Of a DNA stretch of 64,000 nt, positions 24,873-36,104 are shown one piece after another. The number at the start of each line of letters is the position of its first letter. Position 1 is the stretch's first letter. This DNA comes from Eubacterium sp. GTDB taxonomy: Bacteria > Bacillota > Clostridia > Lachnospirales > Lachnospiraceae. Both the position numbers and the translations under genes were made by a program. The stretch covers positions 49,080 to 113,079 of the forward strand of contig JAFRGL010000009.1 in assembly GCA_017433825.1 (NCBI GenBank), written 5' to 3'. The notes under the pieces were generated by a model. It saw nothing but the letters and a program-made list of their open reading frames with translations, was not told the origin of the DNA and ran no database searches.

Positions 24873-26168
24873 TTAGCCGATGTCTTCCTCATTGAAGGGA
24901 TCGCCGCAGTTCGGGCAGAACTTGGGCGGCTGAGCGGGATTCTCGGGAATCCAGCCGCACTTGCTGCAGCGGTAGGTCTTGGCGCCCGCGGGCTTCGCAT
25001 GACCGCAGTTCATGCAGAAGTTGCCGGAATTTGCGGTGCCGCAGTTCGGGCAGAACCACTGCTTGGCCTGGGCTGCTGCTGCGGCTGCTGCCGCTTCAGC
25101 CTGGGATTTGGCTGCCGCTTCGGCCTGGGCCTGGGCTGCTGCCTGCTGCTGTGCGCCCATGTTGTACAGGTCGTTGGCGTTCATGCCGCCGGCCTGGGAT
25201 GCCATGTTCACGCCCATGAAACCGGTCATCGCGCCGCCGGAATTGCCGGCCGCGGTACGCATGGCGTCAGCCTGCGCGCCTACCAAAGTACCGGCTGCCT
25301 TGGTGGGATCGCTTAAGAAGGAAGCCTTCTGGGCATCTCTCTGGGCGTTCCGGATGATTTCCGCATCCTCTTCGGTGAGGGTGATGGGGTTCATGGCGAT
25401 GGAAACCACCGCGATACCTCTCAGCTGCGTCCATTTCTTGGAAAGCTCGGCGTTCATAACTTCGGCCAGTTCCGTGGTATGGGCGGGCAGCTGGCTCGGA
25501 CGGATTTCCAGTTCGCCGATTCTGGCAAATGCCGGCTGCAGGGCGGAGATGAACTCGGTCTTCAGCTGGGTATCGAGCTCTTTTCTGGTATATCTGTCGC
25601 TTACGTTGCCGCATACGTTGGTGTAGAACAGAAGCGGGTCAACGATTTTGTAGGAATATACGCCGCTGCAGCGGACGGATACGTCGATGTCCAGGGAAAT
25701 GTTCCTGTCCACAACACGGAAGAGGATCGGGTTCGGGGTGCCGAACTTGTTGTCCAGCAGTTCCTTGGTGTTGAAGTAGTAGATTCTCTGATCCTTGCCG
25801 GTGTCTCCGCCGTAGGTGAAGCGCTTGCCGATGGTCTTGAAGGTGTTGATAATGCCCTCGCCGAGGCTGCCGCAGAAAAGACTGGGCTCGGTGGAGGTAT
25901 CATAGGTGTATTCGCCGGGCTCCGCGCAGACATCCACGATCTTGCCCTGCTCCACAATGATCATACACTGACCGTCAGCTACAGCGATGCCGCTGCCGTT
26001 GGTGATGATGTTGTCGTTGCCGTGTACGTTGGAGCTGTATTTGCCCTTCTGCTTTACACCCTTAACCATAAGTACTTCTTTATCGATAGCTTCGCAGTAG
26101 AAGAAGTCTTTCCAGGTATCCGCAAGTGTTCCGCCGGCAGCTCCCAGTATTGCTCTAATCAGTCCCAT
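24873..26168 (-). CDS. SPFH-domain protein with Ala/Gln-rich linker and two zinc ribbons (YdjI-like)
   Basis: A 431-residue protein. Residues about 30-290 form an SPFH/band-7-like domain of the virion-core-protein/YdjI type: EVLMVKGVKQKGK, FRVVDRNISLDIDVSVRCSG, YTRKELDTQLKTEFISALQP and RGIAVVSIAMNPITLTEEDA. Residues about 290-365 are a Gly/Ala/Gln-rich linker. The tail has two zinc ribbons (WFCPNCGTANSGNFCMNCG and YRCSKCGWI ... FCPNCGDP). Bacillus YdjI is linked with phage-shock/LiaIH-type membrane protection; a similar membrane-stress role here is inference. It has no signal peptide and probably attaches to the inner face of the membrane. Own promoter at 26282-26310. Confidence 0.85.
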   Translation of the reverse strand: MGLIRAILGAAGGTLADTWKDFFYCEAIDKEVLMVKGVKQKGKYSSNVHGNDNIITNGSGIAVADGQCMIIVEQGKIVDVCAEPGEYTYDTSTEPSLFCGSLGEGIINTFKTIGKRFTYGGDTGKDQRIYYFNTKELLDNKFGTPNPILFRVVDRNISLDIDVSVRCSGVYSYKIVDPLLFYTNVCGNVSDRYTRKELDTQLKTEFISALQPAFARIGELEIRPSQLPAHTTELAEVMNAELSKKWTQLRGIAVVSIAMNPITLTEEDAEIIRNAQRDAQKASFLSDPTKAAGTLVGAQADAMRTAAGNSGGAMTGFMGVNMASQAGGMNANDLYNMGAQQQAAAQAQAEAAAKSQAEAAAAAAAAQAKQWFCPNCGTANSGNFCMNCGHAKPAGAKTYRCSKCGWIPENPAQPPKFCPNCGDPFNEEDIG

Positions 26169-26281
26169 TTATTTTCTCCTTTTTACAATATGTTTTGTTT
26201 TCCGTCTGGTTTTGCAGGCATGCATCTGCCCGCCGGGCGCTTTTGGGCCTACTTCGGACAAATATCATGCTACATGAGCGT

Positions 26282-26310
26282 ATCATAACATAATTTGTCA
26301 AAATAATCAA
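26282..26310 (-). promoter_or_regulatory. candidate promoter of the SPFH gene
   Basis: On the minus strand: TTGATT, 17-base spacer, TATGAT preceded by TGT (extended -10). About 110 bases before the start codon. Confidence 0.5.
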
Positions 26311-26353
26311 TGATTCCTCATATACGGATCGTGAAGAAAACATGAATTTTTTA

Positions 26354-27223
26354 TTACCGGGGCTCTTTTCCTTCCGCAAAAAGCATCAGCATCTCCCTGG
26401 TAAGGCTGATATTGTCGGCAGTGAGTTCTTTTTTTGCTTCCTTGCGGCTAAGCCAGTGGGCCTCCGACAGCTCCGTTTTGTCCACCTTCAGGGTACGCGA
26501 GCCCTTCACGTCACAGAAAAAGCCGAACAGAAGCGTATCCGTCACCGGCCAGGGCTGGCATTTGTAATACCGGATATTCTCCACCTCAAGGCCCACTTCT
26601 TCCATGACCTCGCGCTTTAAAGTCTCCTCTATGCTCTCGCCCACTTCGTTATAACCCGCGATAAGCGCATACTGCCGGTAAGGCCCGGCAGCGTAACGGC
26701 TGACCACAACCTTGTCGCCGTCCAGGATGGCCGTAATGATCACCGGCGAAATCCTCGGATAGACGATGTTCCCGCAGTCCGGACAGTGCATCATCCGCTC
26801 ATTTTCCGCGTGCACAAGCGGCCGTCCGCAGTGCCCGCAGAAACGGTTATTGTCATACCAGGAAGCAATCTGGCTGGCAAGCGCAGCCGCAAAAGCGTAT
26901 TTCCGCGGCAGGAACCGCAGGATTTCCCTCCTGCGGATAATCCCGGCTCCTGCATCCTCCAGACTCTTAACGGCCGCCTCATACGCGCTCTCGTCTTCTC
27001 CCGGCCCCGCCAGGAAAAACTGTTCGTCGTCTATGGAAAAAAGATACACGGCACGCATCGCGCCGAAATCGAAATCCGCCGCCTTCGGAAAGCGGAGCAT
27101 ACCCTCTTCCTCTGAAAGCAGCAGTTCCCCGCCCTTCGCGAAAAGCAGATAATCTGCAGCCGAAACCGTTTTATTCTTATACTGATTATCCAGCACCGCC
27201 GGATATATTTCATGAGTCATCAT
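26354..27223 (-). CDS. nudC: NADH pyrophosphatase / RNA NAD-decapping Nudix hydrolase
   Basis: A 289-residue enzyme that splits NAD(H) into NMN(H) and AMP and removes NAD caps from RNA. An N-terminal beta domain is followed by a four-Cys zinc ribbon (CGHCGRP ... MHCPDCGN, about 128-151) and the Nudix box (GYNEVGESIEETLKREVMEE then VGLEV), which fits G-x5-E-x7-REUxEExGU. Downstream QPWPVTDTLL corresponds to the SQPWPFPxS motif that sets NAD specificity; the change of FPxS to VTDT is a mild departure. Length is slightly above the E. coli enzyme. Two ATGs open the frame (MMT); the ribosome site does not decide between them. Structured element A lies just upstream. Confidence 0.93.
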   Translation of the reverse strand: MMTHEIYPAVLDNQYKNKTVSAADYLLFAKGGELLLSEEEGMLRFPKAADFDFGAMRAVYLFSIDDEQFFLAGPGEDESAYEAAVKSLEDAGAGIIRRREILRFLPRKYAFAAALASQIASWYDNNRFCGHCGRPLVHAENERMMHCPDCGNIVYPRISPVIITAILDGDKVVVSRYAAGPYRQYALIAGYNEVGESIEETLKREVMEEVGLEVENIRYYKCQPWPVTDTLLFGFFCDVKGSRTLKVDKTELSEAHWLSRKEAKKELTADNISLTREMLMLFAEGKEPR

Positions 27224-27285
27224 CGCCGCCTGCCTCTTTCATTCCTGCTCATTATTCCAAAAACTGCCGGAAGCATTAAATACTT

Positions 27286-27427
27286 TATAAGCCTGTAGGT
27301 TTTCTGAAGGAGACATCCGCAGCCCCGGTACTTTGCGATTCGCAAGCCGCAGGCTGGCGAGAGCATTAGTACCGCTGGAGCGAGGACTAAGCGAGAGCGG
27401 TCTCCGGAAGAAACATACAGGCTTATA
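27286..27427. ncRNA. structured RNA-like element, copy A
   Basis: A 142-bp element whose ends pair perfectly over 12 bases (TATAAGCCTGTA / TACAGGCTTATA). Inside are stems GGAGAC/GTCTCC (27309-27314 / 27400-27405) and GGTACT/AGTACC (27327-27332 / 27368-27373), and a variable loop (27333-27367) with its own small hairpin. Conserved single-strand blocks include CATCCGCAGCCCCGG, CGAGAGCATTAGT and GGAGCGAGGACTAAGCGAGA. The same blocks, with compensatory base changes in the stems, occur at 56886-57029. It lies between the end of atpC and the start of nudC. Strand of transcription is not known. Open frames across it (27333-27872) share a peptide with copy B only because the DNA is repeated. Confidence 0.75.
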
Positions 27428-27470
27428 CCGTAGTCTATCTGATCCGACAGTTTTTTATTATTTTTACTTT

Positions 27471-27736
27471 TTATTCTTCATCCAGTTTAAAGCTTCCGGA
27501 CAGAAGTGTTGCCGATTCCGTATCCACCGTCAGGATACCGCCCTCGGTACGCCCCTTCTTCTCCGTGCCGTCCGGCAGAAGAATCCGGCAGACGCCGGGT
27601 TTTACGCCCGTTACGAAAGGAATATGTCCCGCCAGAACGGCCAGATCTCCCTCCGTGCCTCTTACAATCACCCTGGCGGCATCGCCTTTGAACACGTTGC
27701 CGTCCGGGGAAGCCGCTGTAAAGGAAAATGTTTTCA

Positions 27737-27737
<1 letters not shown>
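27471..27737 (-). CDS. atpC: F-type ATP synthase epsilon subunit, short form
   Basis: Central-stalk epsilon subunit that joins gamma to the c ring. At 88 residues it holds only the N-terminal beta-sandwich (SPDGNVFKGDAARVIVRGTE, GDLAVLAGHIPFVTGVKPG, GGILTVDTESATLLSG). It lacks the C-terminal helical hairpin of the usual ~130-residue protein, which normally brakes ATP hydrolysis. The stop is followed by an A/T-rich stretch, with no sign of a broken remainder in another frame. It is the last gene of the atp operon and overlaps atpD by one base (TAATG). Confidence 0.93.
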
Positions 27738-29137
<1,400 letters not shown>

Positions 29138-29147
29138 TTAACCTCCT

Positions 29148-29954
29148 TTATGAACCGCTGCCGGCCACAATCTCGGTGATTTCCGAGGTGATGGAAGACT
29201 GCCTTGCCCGGTTGTATTCCAGCTGGAGATTGTCGATCATCTCCTGGGCATTCTTGCCCGCCGAATCCATAGCCGTCCTTCTGGCTGCGACCTCGCTGGC
29301 AAAGCTTTCTCTGACTGCGGCTACCAGGGATCCCGCCACATACTCGTAAATGGCGGTATTTAAAATCGTATTTTCATCCGGCTCAAAAACCACGCTCCTG
29401 GCCTTTTCGCCCTCCGGCTTCTCCAGGGGGAACAGCCATCTGACCACCGCGTCCTGGGTCATGACGTTGACGTATTTCGTGCAGATGACGCCCAGCCGGT
29501 CGAATTTTCCTTCGGCATAGTCATCGCAGAAAGCCTTCGCCATGGCGAACGCCTGGTCATAGGTGAAATGCTCGGCATAGATAATCTCGCCGCCGAACCT
29601 GTCCACCGCCCGTTTGCCGATGGCCGTAATTTCCGCGCCTTCCGTCAAATCCCTGGACAGGCGGAAAATATTGGCATTGTAGCCGCCCGCCAGGCCCCTG
29701 TCCCCGGCCACGATTACCAGCCGGGTCCTCTCTGGCGGACGCACCGCCAGATAAGGGCTGTTGGCGCACTCCGGACTGGCCACCAGGGTGTGGATCATGC
29801 TTCCGATGGCCGATTCATACTCCCGGCCTTTCATCATCCTGTCCGTGGCTTTCCGGATCTTCGAAGACGCCACCAGGCCCATGGCCTTGGTCAGATGCAG
29901 CGTATTGTCCACGCTTTTTATGCGGTTTTTCAGCTGTTTGATATTCTGACTCAA
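29148..29954 (-). CDS. atpG: F-type ATP synthase gamma subunit
   Basis: The rotating shaft of F1, 268 residues, slightly shorter than the typical ~285. Recognised by the N-terminal helix (LKNRIKSVDNTLHLTKAMGL, then VASSKIRKA), the central segment VIVAGDRGLAGGYNANIFR and the C-terminal helix ENLQLEYNRARQ-type sequence (MIDNLQLEYNRARQSSITSE) that inserts into the alpha-beta hexamer. It lies between atpA (3-base gap) and atpD. Confidence 0.98.
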   Translation of the reverse strand: MSQNIKQLKNRIKSVDNTLHLTKAMGLVASSKIRKATDRMMKGREYESAIGSMIHTLVASPECANSPYLAVRPPERTRLVIVAGDRGLAGGYNANIFRLSRDLTEGAEITAIGKRAVDRFGGEIIYAEHFTYDQAFAMAKAFCDDYAEGKFDRLGVICTKYVNVMTQDAVVRWLFPLEKPEGEKARSVVFEPDENTILNTAIYEYVAGSLVAAVRESFASEVAARRTAMDSAGKNAQEMIDNLQLEYNRARQSSITSEITEIVAGSGS

Positions 29955-29957
29955 CTT

Positions 29958-31457
29958 TTACCACTCCTGCGGCATTTCGCTCAGCGCTTTCTTCATTTCC
30001 TCGATATCTTCATCTTCGTAATAGCCGGCTTCGAACCGTTCCAGAAGATGCACGTATTCTGTCTCCAGCTTCTCGTAGAGCTTTTTCTCGTAAGCGGAAA
30101 CCTTCTCCACCGGCACGTTGTTCAGGTAGCCGTTGATAACCGCGTAAACGATTACCACCTGGGAACCGGCTCTGACGGGATCGTTTCTGCCTTGCTTTAA
30201 GACTTCCACGATACGCTCGCCCAACGCCAGCCTGGCCTTGGTATCCGCGTCCAGGTCGGAGCCGAACTGGGCAAAACTTGCCAGCTCACGGTACTGGGCG
30301 TACAGAAGCTTTAATTCGCCGGAAACCTTCTTCATGGCCTTCAACTGGGCCGAACCGCCTACACGGCTTACGGAAATACCCGGGTTAATGGCGGGCATGA
30401 TGCCGGAATGGAACAGTTCGGTTTCCAGGAAAATCTGTCCGTCCGTGATGGAAATAACATTCGTGGGAATGTAGGCGGACACGTCGCCGGCCTGGGTTTC
30501 GATCAGCGGAATGGCGGTAATGGAGCCGCCGCCGTATTCCGGCGCCACGCAGGCCGCCCGCTCCAGCAGTCTGGAATGCAGGTAGAAAACGTCGCCGGGA
30601 TAAGCTTCTCGTCCGGGCGGACGGCGGATCAGCAGGGAAAGCGCCCTGTAAGCCACCGCGTGCTTGGACAGATCGTCGTATATAATCAGAACGTCCTTGC
30701 CCTGGCCGCGGAAATATTCCGCCATGGCGCAGCCGGCATAGGGTGCCACGTACTGCAGCGGCGCGGACTCGGAAGCCGAAGCGGATACGATGATGGTATT
30801 CGCCATGGCATTTGCGTTCTTCAGTTCATTCGCTATCTGTACCACGGAGGTGCTCTTCTGTCCGATGGCCACATAAATACAGATAACGCCGGTATTTCTC
30901 TGGTTGATGATGGTATCGATGGCAATCTCGGTTTTGCCGTTCTGGCGGTCGCCGATGATAAGCTCACGCTGGCCCCTGCCGATGGGAATCATACTGTCAA
31001 TGGCCTTGATGCCGGTCTGCAGCGGTACGGATACGCCCTGCCGCTCGATAATACCGGGGGCCTCCGCCTCAACCGGCAGGCTCTTGCCCGTATCAATTGG
31101 GCCGCGGCCGTCGATGGGCTGTCCCAGGGCATCCACGACCCTGCCCAGAAGCTCTTCACCTACCGGAACGGAAAGTACCCGGCCGGTGCGGCGCACCAGG
31201 GATCCCTCGTGAATGTTGTTGTCATCCGACAACAGGGCTACGGATACGCTTTCATCCTCCAGGTTCTGGGCCAGTCCGAAGGTACCGTCCTCAAACTCCA
31301 GAAGTTCGCTGGCCATACAGGCCCTCAGGCCGTATACTCTGGCAATTCCGTCGCCCACCAGAATAACCGTACCGGTTTCCATCATCTCGATACGGGATTT
31401 ATAATTCTTGATTTGCTGTTTGATTACATTGCTGATTTCAGCGGGATTCTTACTCAT
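29958..31457 (-). CDS. atpA: F-type ATP synthase alpha subunit
   Basis: Non-catalytic nucleotide-binding subunit of F1, 499 residues, normal length. N-terminal crown ([20 protein letters not shown]), Walker A in [15 protein letters not shown], Walker B region [17 protein letters not shown], and the conserved SISVRVGGSAQ-like loop ([17 protein letters not shown]) with the arginine finger. The stop of atpH overlaps its ATG by 4 bases, giving coupled translation. A 389-residue open frame on the opposite strand is a shadow. Confidence 0.99.
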   Translation of the reverse strand: MSKNPAEISNVIKQQIKNYKSRIEMMETGTVILVGDGIARVYGLRACMASELLEFEDGTFGLAQNLEDESVSVALLSDDNNIHEGSLVRRTGRVLSVPVGEELLGRVVDALGQPIDGRGPIDTGKSLPVEAEAPGIIERQGVSVPLQTGIKAIDSMIPIGRGQRELIIGDRQNGKTEIAIDTIINQRNTGVICIYVAIGQKSTSVVQIANELKNANAMANTIIVSASASESAPLQYVAPYAGCAMAEYFRGQGKDVLIIYDDLSKHAVAYRALSLLIRRPPGREAYPGDVFYLHSRLLERAACVAPEYGGGSITAIPLIETQAGDVSAYIPTNVISITDGQIFLETELFHSGIMPAINPGISVSRVGGSAQLKAMKKVSGELKLLYAQYRELASFAQFGSDLDADTKARLALGERIVEVLKQGRNDPVRAGSQVVIVYAVINGYLNNVPVEKVSAYEKKLYEKLETEYVHLLERFEAGYYEDEDIEEMKKALSEMPQEW

Positions 31458-31984
31458 CCGGTCATCACATCCTTAATCTCACGGAGGCGTCTCTTCAGAC
31501 TGCCGTCGATGATGCCGTCCTCCGTTGTTATCGTTAATCCGCCCAGAAGCTTCTCGTCTATAACGCAGTGCAGCTGAATCTGGCCGCCGGTCATGGCTTC
31601 CAGTCTGGCCGCAAGCTTCGACTTCTGTTCTTCCGTCAGGGGCACCGCGCTGGCTACCGTCACATCCGAGATATGGTCCGAGGCCTTGTACAGCTTCCTG
31701 TACTGTTCCACAGCCGGCCTCAGCACATAAATCCTGCCCTTTTCGGTGAGCAGTTTCAGAAATGACAGAATATCCTCCGGATAACCGCTGCCGAAAGCGG
31801 TGTCCAGCGCCATGATTCTTTCTCCCATGGGAATGCCCGGGGAAGCCAGGAAATCGGAATACTGCGGATTCTCCCGGAAGATTGAATCAATCTCCTCCAG
31901 GGAATCCATATACTCTTCCTTTGCGTCATTTTCCAGGGCAAGCTCAAACAGAGCGGTTCCGTATTCAACACCTAACTCTGTCAT
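31454..31984 (-). CDS. atpH: F-type ATP synthase delta subunit
   Basis: Stator subunit at the top of F1, 176 residues, normal length. The N-terminal helical domain opens [20 protein letters not shown], and the C-terminal end ([20 protein letters not shown], then [11 protein letters not shown]) holds the conserved G-G-x-x-I...D-x-S-x-x-x-x-L pattern of the family. It overlaps atpA by 4 bases and follows atpF after 2 bases. Confidence 0.97.
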   Translation of the reverse strand: MTELGVEYGTALFELALENDAKEEYMDSLEEIDSIFRENPQYSDFLASPGIPMGERIMALDTAFGSGYPEDILSFLKLLTEKGRIYVLRPAVEQYRKLYKASDHISDVTVASAVPLTEEQKSKLAARLEAMTGGQIQLHCVIDEKLLGGLTITTEDGIIDGSLKRRLREIKDVMTG

Positions 31985-31986
31985 GG

Positions 31987-32484
31987 TCAGTCACCCAGTT
32001 CATCTATGAAGGAATCTATCATCCTGCGGTGATCTTCCGCATTGATCTCCCTTTCAAGCATTTTTTCGGTAAGCTTCGTGGATACGTCGACGATCTCTGC
32101 CTTGACTTCCTTCTCAACCCGTTTTCGCTCCACATCCGCTTCCAGTTCCGCGTGATGGATGATCTCGGCGGCCCGATCCTGGGAAGCAGCCACGATACGG
32201 TTTCCTTTTACCTTGGCTTCTTCCACCGCAGCCTTGACGATGCTGTCCGCTTCCTCATCGGCGGTCGTCATCTTCTCTTCCCAGATTGCCTGGTTTTCCT
32301 CTGCGGCGGCTCTGGCTTTTTCCGCTTCCGCGTACTCTCTGTTAACCTCTTCCTGCCGGCGGGCCATAATCCGCTTAATCGGCTTGAAAAGGAACTTTTT
32401 CACCAGAAGGAACAGAATCAGGAGATTGACCAAGGATATCAGAATATTCCAGAAATTTATCGAAATGATATCCAGTGTTTGCAT
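31987..32484 (-). CDS. atpF: F-type ATP synthase b subunit
   Basis: Peripheral stalk subunit, 165 residues. One N-terminal membrane helix (FWNILISLVNLLILFLLVKK) is followed by the basic FKPIKRIMARRQEEV turn and a long charged coiled-coil helix rich in Ala and Glu that dimerises and reaches delta. Normal length for a bacterial b subunit. Confidence 0.97.
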   Translation of the reverse strand: MQTLDIISINFWNILISLVNLLILFLLVKKFLFKPIKRIMARRQEEVNREYAEAEKARAAAEENQAIWEEKMTTADEEADSIVKAAVEEAKVKGNRIVAASQDRAAEIIHHAELEADVERKRVEKEVKAEIVDVSTKLTEKMLEREINAEDHRRMIDSFIDELGD

Positions 32485-32519
32485 AGTGTATTTCTCCAGT
32501 TTACGGATTAGAAATTAAA

Positions 32520-33763
<1,244 letters not shown>

Positions 33764-33806
33764 TTTACAGCATCACCTCCCGTCAGTTAAAGGATGCTTT
33801 CTGCAG

Positions 33807-34214
33807 TTATTCCTGTCCGCCGTTCTTCTTCCTGTCCATCAGGGGACGCAGGGCAACGGCAATTCTGGTAAAAAACAGCGGAATGACTGTGGACCAGGGG
33901 CTGGTAAAGGGAAGCACGAAGCCTAAAACCACCACGGCGATAATCATGATATTGCGCAGCGTGTGGGAAAGCTTCATGTTGTTCGCCGCGTCCTTCTCGT
34001 CCATGTCCAGCGATTTCTGCACCGTCAGGGCCATGAGGAAGAAGTTCGCGATGGTGCCTGCCGCGCCAAGGATGTTGCCGAACAGCACGGTCAGATTCCA
34101 TTTGCCGATGACCAGAAATACCGCTTCCATGATAACGGAAAAAATCAGCACCCAGAACGCGATATACCTGGTTTCCCTTTTCACCACAGGATCGATTCCC
34201 GACATCTCCACCAT
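33807..34214 (-). CDS. atpI: ATP synthase subunit I-like membrane protein
   Basis: A 135-residue protein with four hydrophobic helices (AFWVLIFSVIMEAVFLVIGK, LTVLFGNILGAAGTIANFFL, IMIIAVVVLGFVLPF, VIPLFFTRIAVALRPL) and a short charged loop. Its place as first gene of the atp operon and its topology identify it as the AtpI-type assembly helper of the c ring, though sequence conservation in this family is low. The frame opens at ATG 34214, with AAAAGGA almost touching it. The in-frame ATG at 34205 has better spacing to that site and may be the true start. Confidence 0.75.
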   Translation of the reverse strand: MVEMSGIDPVVKRETRYIAFWVLIFSVIMEAVFLVIGKWNLTVLFGNILGAAGTIANFFLMALTVQKSLDMDEKDAANNMKLSHTLRNIMIIAVVVLGFVLPFTSPWSTVIPLFFTRIAVALRPLMDRKKNGGQE

Positions 34215-34283
34215 TCCTTTTCTGTACGTGAAGACCTTCCCGGGGGGCCTTCTGCCGCAGCCCGGAAAAATCCTTTATATTTC

Positions 34284-34312
34284 TTTATAACATGTCATTT
34301 TAATCAAGTCAA
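34284..34312 (-). promoter_or_regulatory. sigma-A promoter of the atp operon
   Basis: On the minus strand: TTGACT, 17-base spacer, TATAAA. Both boxes match 5 of 6. It leaves a leader of about 60-65 bases before atpI. Confidence 0.75.
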
Positions 34313-34414
34313 TATATCTGAAATTGTGTAATTTTCCCAAAGGGAGTGCTTTCTACCTATTTAAATACCCTTTGAAAAAATAATTTATAAAAATGTATTT
34401 CCCCTCATCTTAAA

Positions 34415-34443
34415 TTGCGCTTCCGTGCCGGAAATGATATGAT
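34415..34443 (+). promoter_or_regulatory. candidate promoter of the DUF169 gene
   Basis: TTGCGC, 17-base spacer, TATGAT, 50 bases before the start codon and divergent from the atp promoter. Confidence 0.55.
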
Positions 34444-34492
34444 AAAGGCAAATGTACATATGTATCGCACTAATGATTATGGAGGAAATTTT

Positions 34493-35269
34493 ATGTCACT
34501 TTCTCATCCCGATTTTTCACCGTTAAAGAAGCTTAATCTTAAAGAGCCCGCCATGGGCGTCCGTTTCGACTTCTTCCGTCCGAAGGACATCGAAATGATG
34601 GACAGGGATCTCCACATGTCCATCTGCGAAATCTTCCGCTATGCCCAGAGGGAGAACAAAGCCTTTTATTTCTCCTATGAGAATGACGAGACCTGCGTGG
34701 GCAAGATCATCCTCGGCATGCAGCCCATGAACCCGATGGCGGCTTCCGGCCAGATCGGCAAGCCTCTGGGCGTATTCAACGAAACCCGGGCCAACGCCCA
34801 TTTCTACCAGCACATCAGGAAGCTGGAGCAGGGAACCTGCAACTTCGTCTCCTTCGCGCCGGTGGACAAGATGAATTTCAACCCGGACCTTCTGATCCTT
34901 TCCGTTCCGCCGGAGGTGGGCGAAGTGGTCTTAAGGGCCGCCTCCTATTCCACCGGCTGCCTGTACGAATCCGTCTGCACCCCGGTGATGGGCTGCTCCT
35001 GGTTCCTGGCCTATCCCTTCCGGACCGGCAAAATCAACTATATCATCCCGCGGCTGGTGCACGGCACCCACGGCAGGGAGCTTTACGACGATCCCTCCAC
35101 CATGATTATCTCGATTCCGTACCACTGGATTCCCACGGTTCTGGAAAGCCTGGAGGAGATACCCGTGGAGCTTTCCGGCCATATCAGCAAGGAAGCCTAC
35201 TACAGCGAATTCAACGGCATCCTGGCGGACCTGGCCGGACGCGCAAAAGAAGAAGGGCTCATCGACTAA
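34493..35269 (+). CDS. DUF169-family protein
   Basis: A 258-residue soluble protein of the DUF169 (PF02596) family. Characteristic stretches are the KEPAMGVRFDF opening, CEIFRYAQRENKAFYFSYEN, CVGKIILGM, the strand pair CNFVSFAPVDKMNFNPDLLI, then ESVCTPVMGCSWFLAYPF and MIISIPYHWIPTVLESLEEI. The family is common in anaerobes and archaea; its biochemical role is not known, although conserved Cys residues suggest a cofactor or metal. The frame extends 26 codons upstream, but GGAGGAAATTTT directly precedes the chosen ATG, and the promoter's -10 box lies inside the extension. It ends before tandem hairpins and is monocistronic. Confidence 0.88.
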   Translation: MSLSHPDFSPLKKLNLKEPAMGVRFDFFRPKDIEMMDRDLHMSICEIFRYAQRENKAFYFSYENDETCVGKIILGMQPMNPMAASGQIGKPLGVFNETRANAHFYQHIRKLEQGTCNFVSFAPVDKMNFNPDLLILSVPPEVGEVVLRAASYSTGCLYESVCTPVMGCSWFLAYPFRTGKINYIIPRLVHGTHGRELYDDPSTMIISIPYHWIPTVLESLEEIPVELSGHISKEAYYSEFNGILADLAGRAKEEGLID

Positions 35270-35320
35270 GCCCTCTCCCTTGAAAAAACGGCTGCGCCGC
35301 AGCCGTATGCATGGTTGGCA

Positions 35321-35358
35321 AAACTCCTTCCCCGCACATCGCGGGGAAGGAGTTTTTT
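35321..35358. terminator. bidirectional terminator (DUF169 / XpaC)
   Basis: AACTCCTTCCCCGC pairs with GCGGGGAAGGAGTT, 14 bp, with A and T runs on the two sides. A smaller ACGGCTGC/GCAGCCGT hairpin lies just before it (35288-35306). Confidence 0.9.
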
Positions 35359-35359
35359 G

Positions 35360-36070
35360 TTAAAGTATCAGATTGATGCCGTCGTCCAGATCTTCCGGAT
35401 CGACTTTAATCTGGACGGACTCTTCGAGAAGCCCGTCTCTTTTGATGGCCATGGTCATGGCTTCCATGTCAACTTCCATGTTCAGCTTGTCTTCTTCGAA
35501 AAGATTGTTGTACTGCTTGTCCATGGCGGTTTTCACGTCTGTCAGATAATTCAGCACCTTTGATGTGGAATCTTCGGCGGGAATGCCGCTTTTTTCCACG
35601 GCCATGTATCGTTTCAGCACGTCTGCCAGGGTGGGAAGATAATAATTGAAGAACTGGCGCACGGAGGAAATCTTTTTGGGTTTCTCCCTTAAAGTGGTCA
35701 GGATCTTATCTGCCACGCCGCAGATTTCAGTGCCGGCATCGCGAACATCGGTGTTCCGGACCCGCATAATCAGTGAACGCAGCTGCACCATGTTCTCCCG
35801 GCCTTTTTTGAGAATCTCTTCCTGTTCCGGACTCAGAGCCTTTTCACCTTTGGCCGTTTTGGCTTTCTGCGCTTCCTCCGCGGAACTGCGGAAGGCGAAG
35901 AAAAGCACAATTGCGGTCAGGGCGATAAACGCAACCACGATGATTCCCACGACGAAAAGGACACCCTTAACGACTGAGGGACGGTATGTCCTTCCGGCAA
36001 TAAGCGCCACAACAAGGATTATGGCAATTATCAGGAAGACAACGGCACCTGATGAACGTTTTTTCTTCAT
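35360..36070 (-). CDS. XpaC-family membrane protein
   Basis: A 236-residue protein of the XpaC (5-bromo-4-chloroindolyl phosphate hydrolysis) family. Two N-terminal membrane helices (VVFLIIAIILVVALIAG and GVLFVVGIIVVAFIALTAIV) are followed by a cytoplasmic helical domain (RQFFNYYLPTLADVLKRYMA, then SKVLNYLTDVKTAMDKQYNN) typical of the family. XpaC is found beside TelA-type proteins in many Firmicutes, exactly as here (34-base gap, same strand). The pair is linked with resistance to toxic anions and envelope stress, but the enzyme activity in the old family name is not proven. Confidence 0.85.
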   Translation of the reverse strand: MKKKRSSGAVVFLIIAIILVVALIAGRTYRPSVVKGVLFVVGIIVVAFIALTAIVLFFAFRSSAEEAQKAKTAKGEKALSPEQEEILKKGRENMVQLRSLIMRVRNTDVRDAGTEICGVADKILTTLREKPKKISSVRQFFNYYLPTLADVLKRYMAVEKSGIPAEDSTSKVLNYLTDVKTAMDKQYNNLFEEDKLNMEVDMEAMTMAIKRDGLLEESVQIKVDPEDLDDGINLIL

Positions 36071-36104
36071 TTCTACGGTTTACCTCTGTTTTTTAATACC
36101 GGTT

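Noticed and set aside
30408-31577. 389-residue open frame antisense to atpA
   Set aside because: atpA is certain; the antisense frame has no family features.
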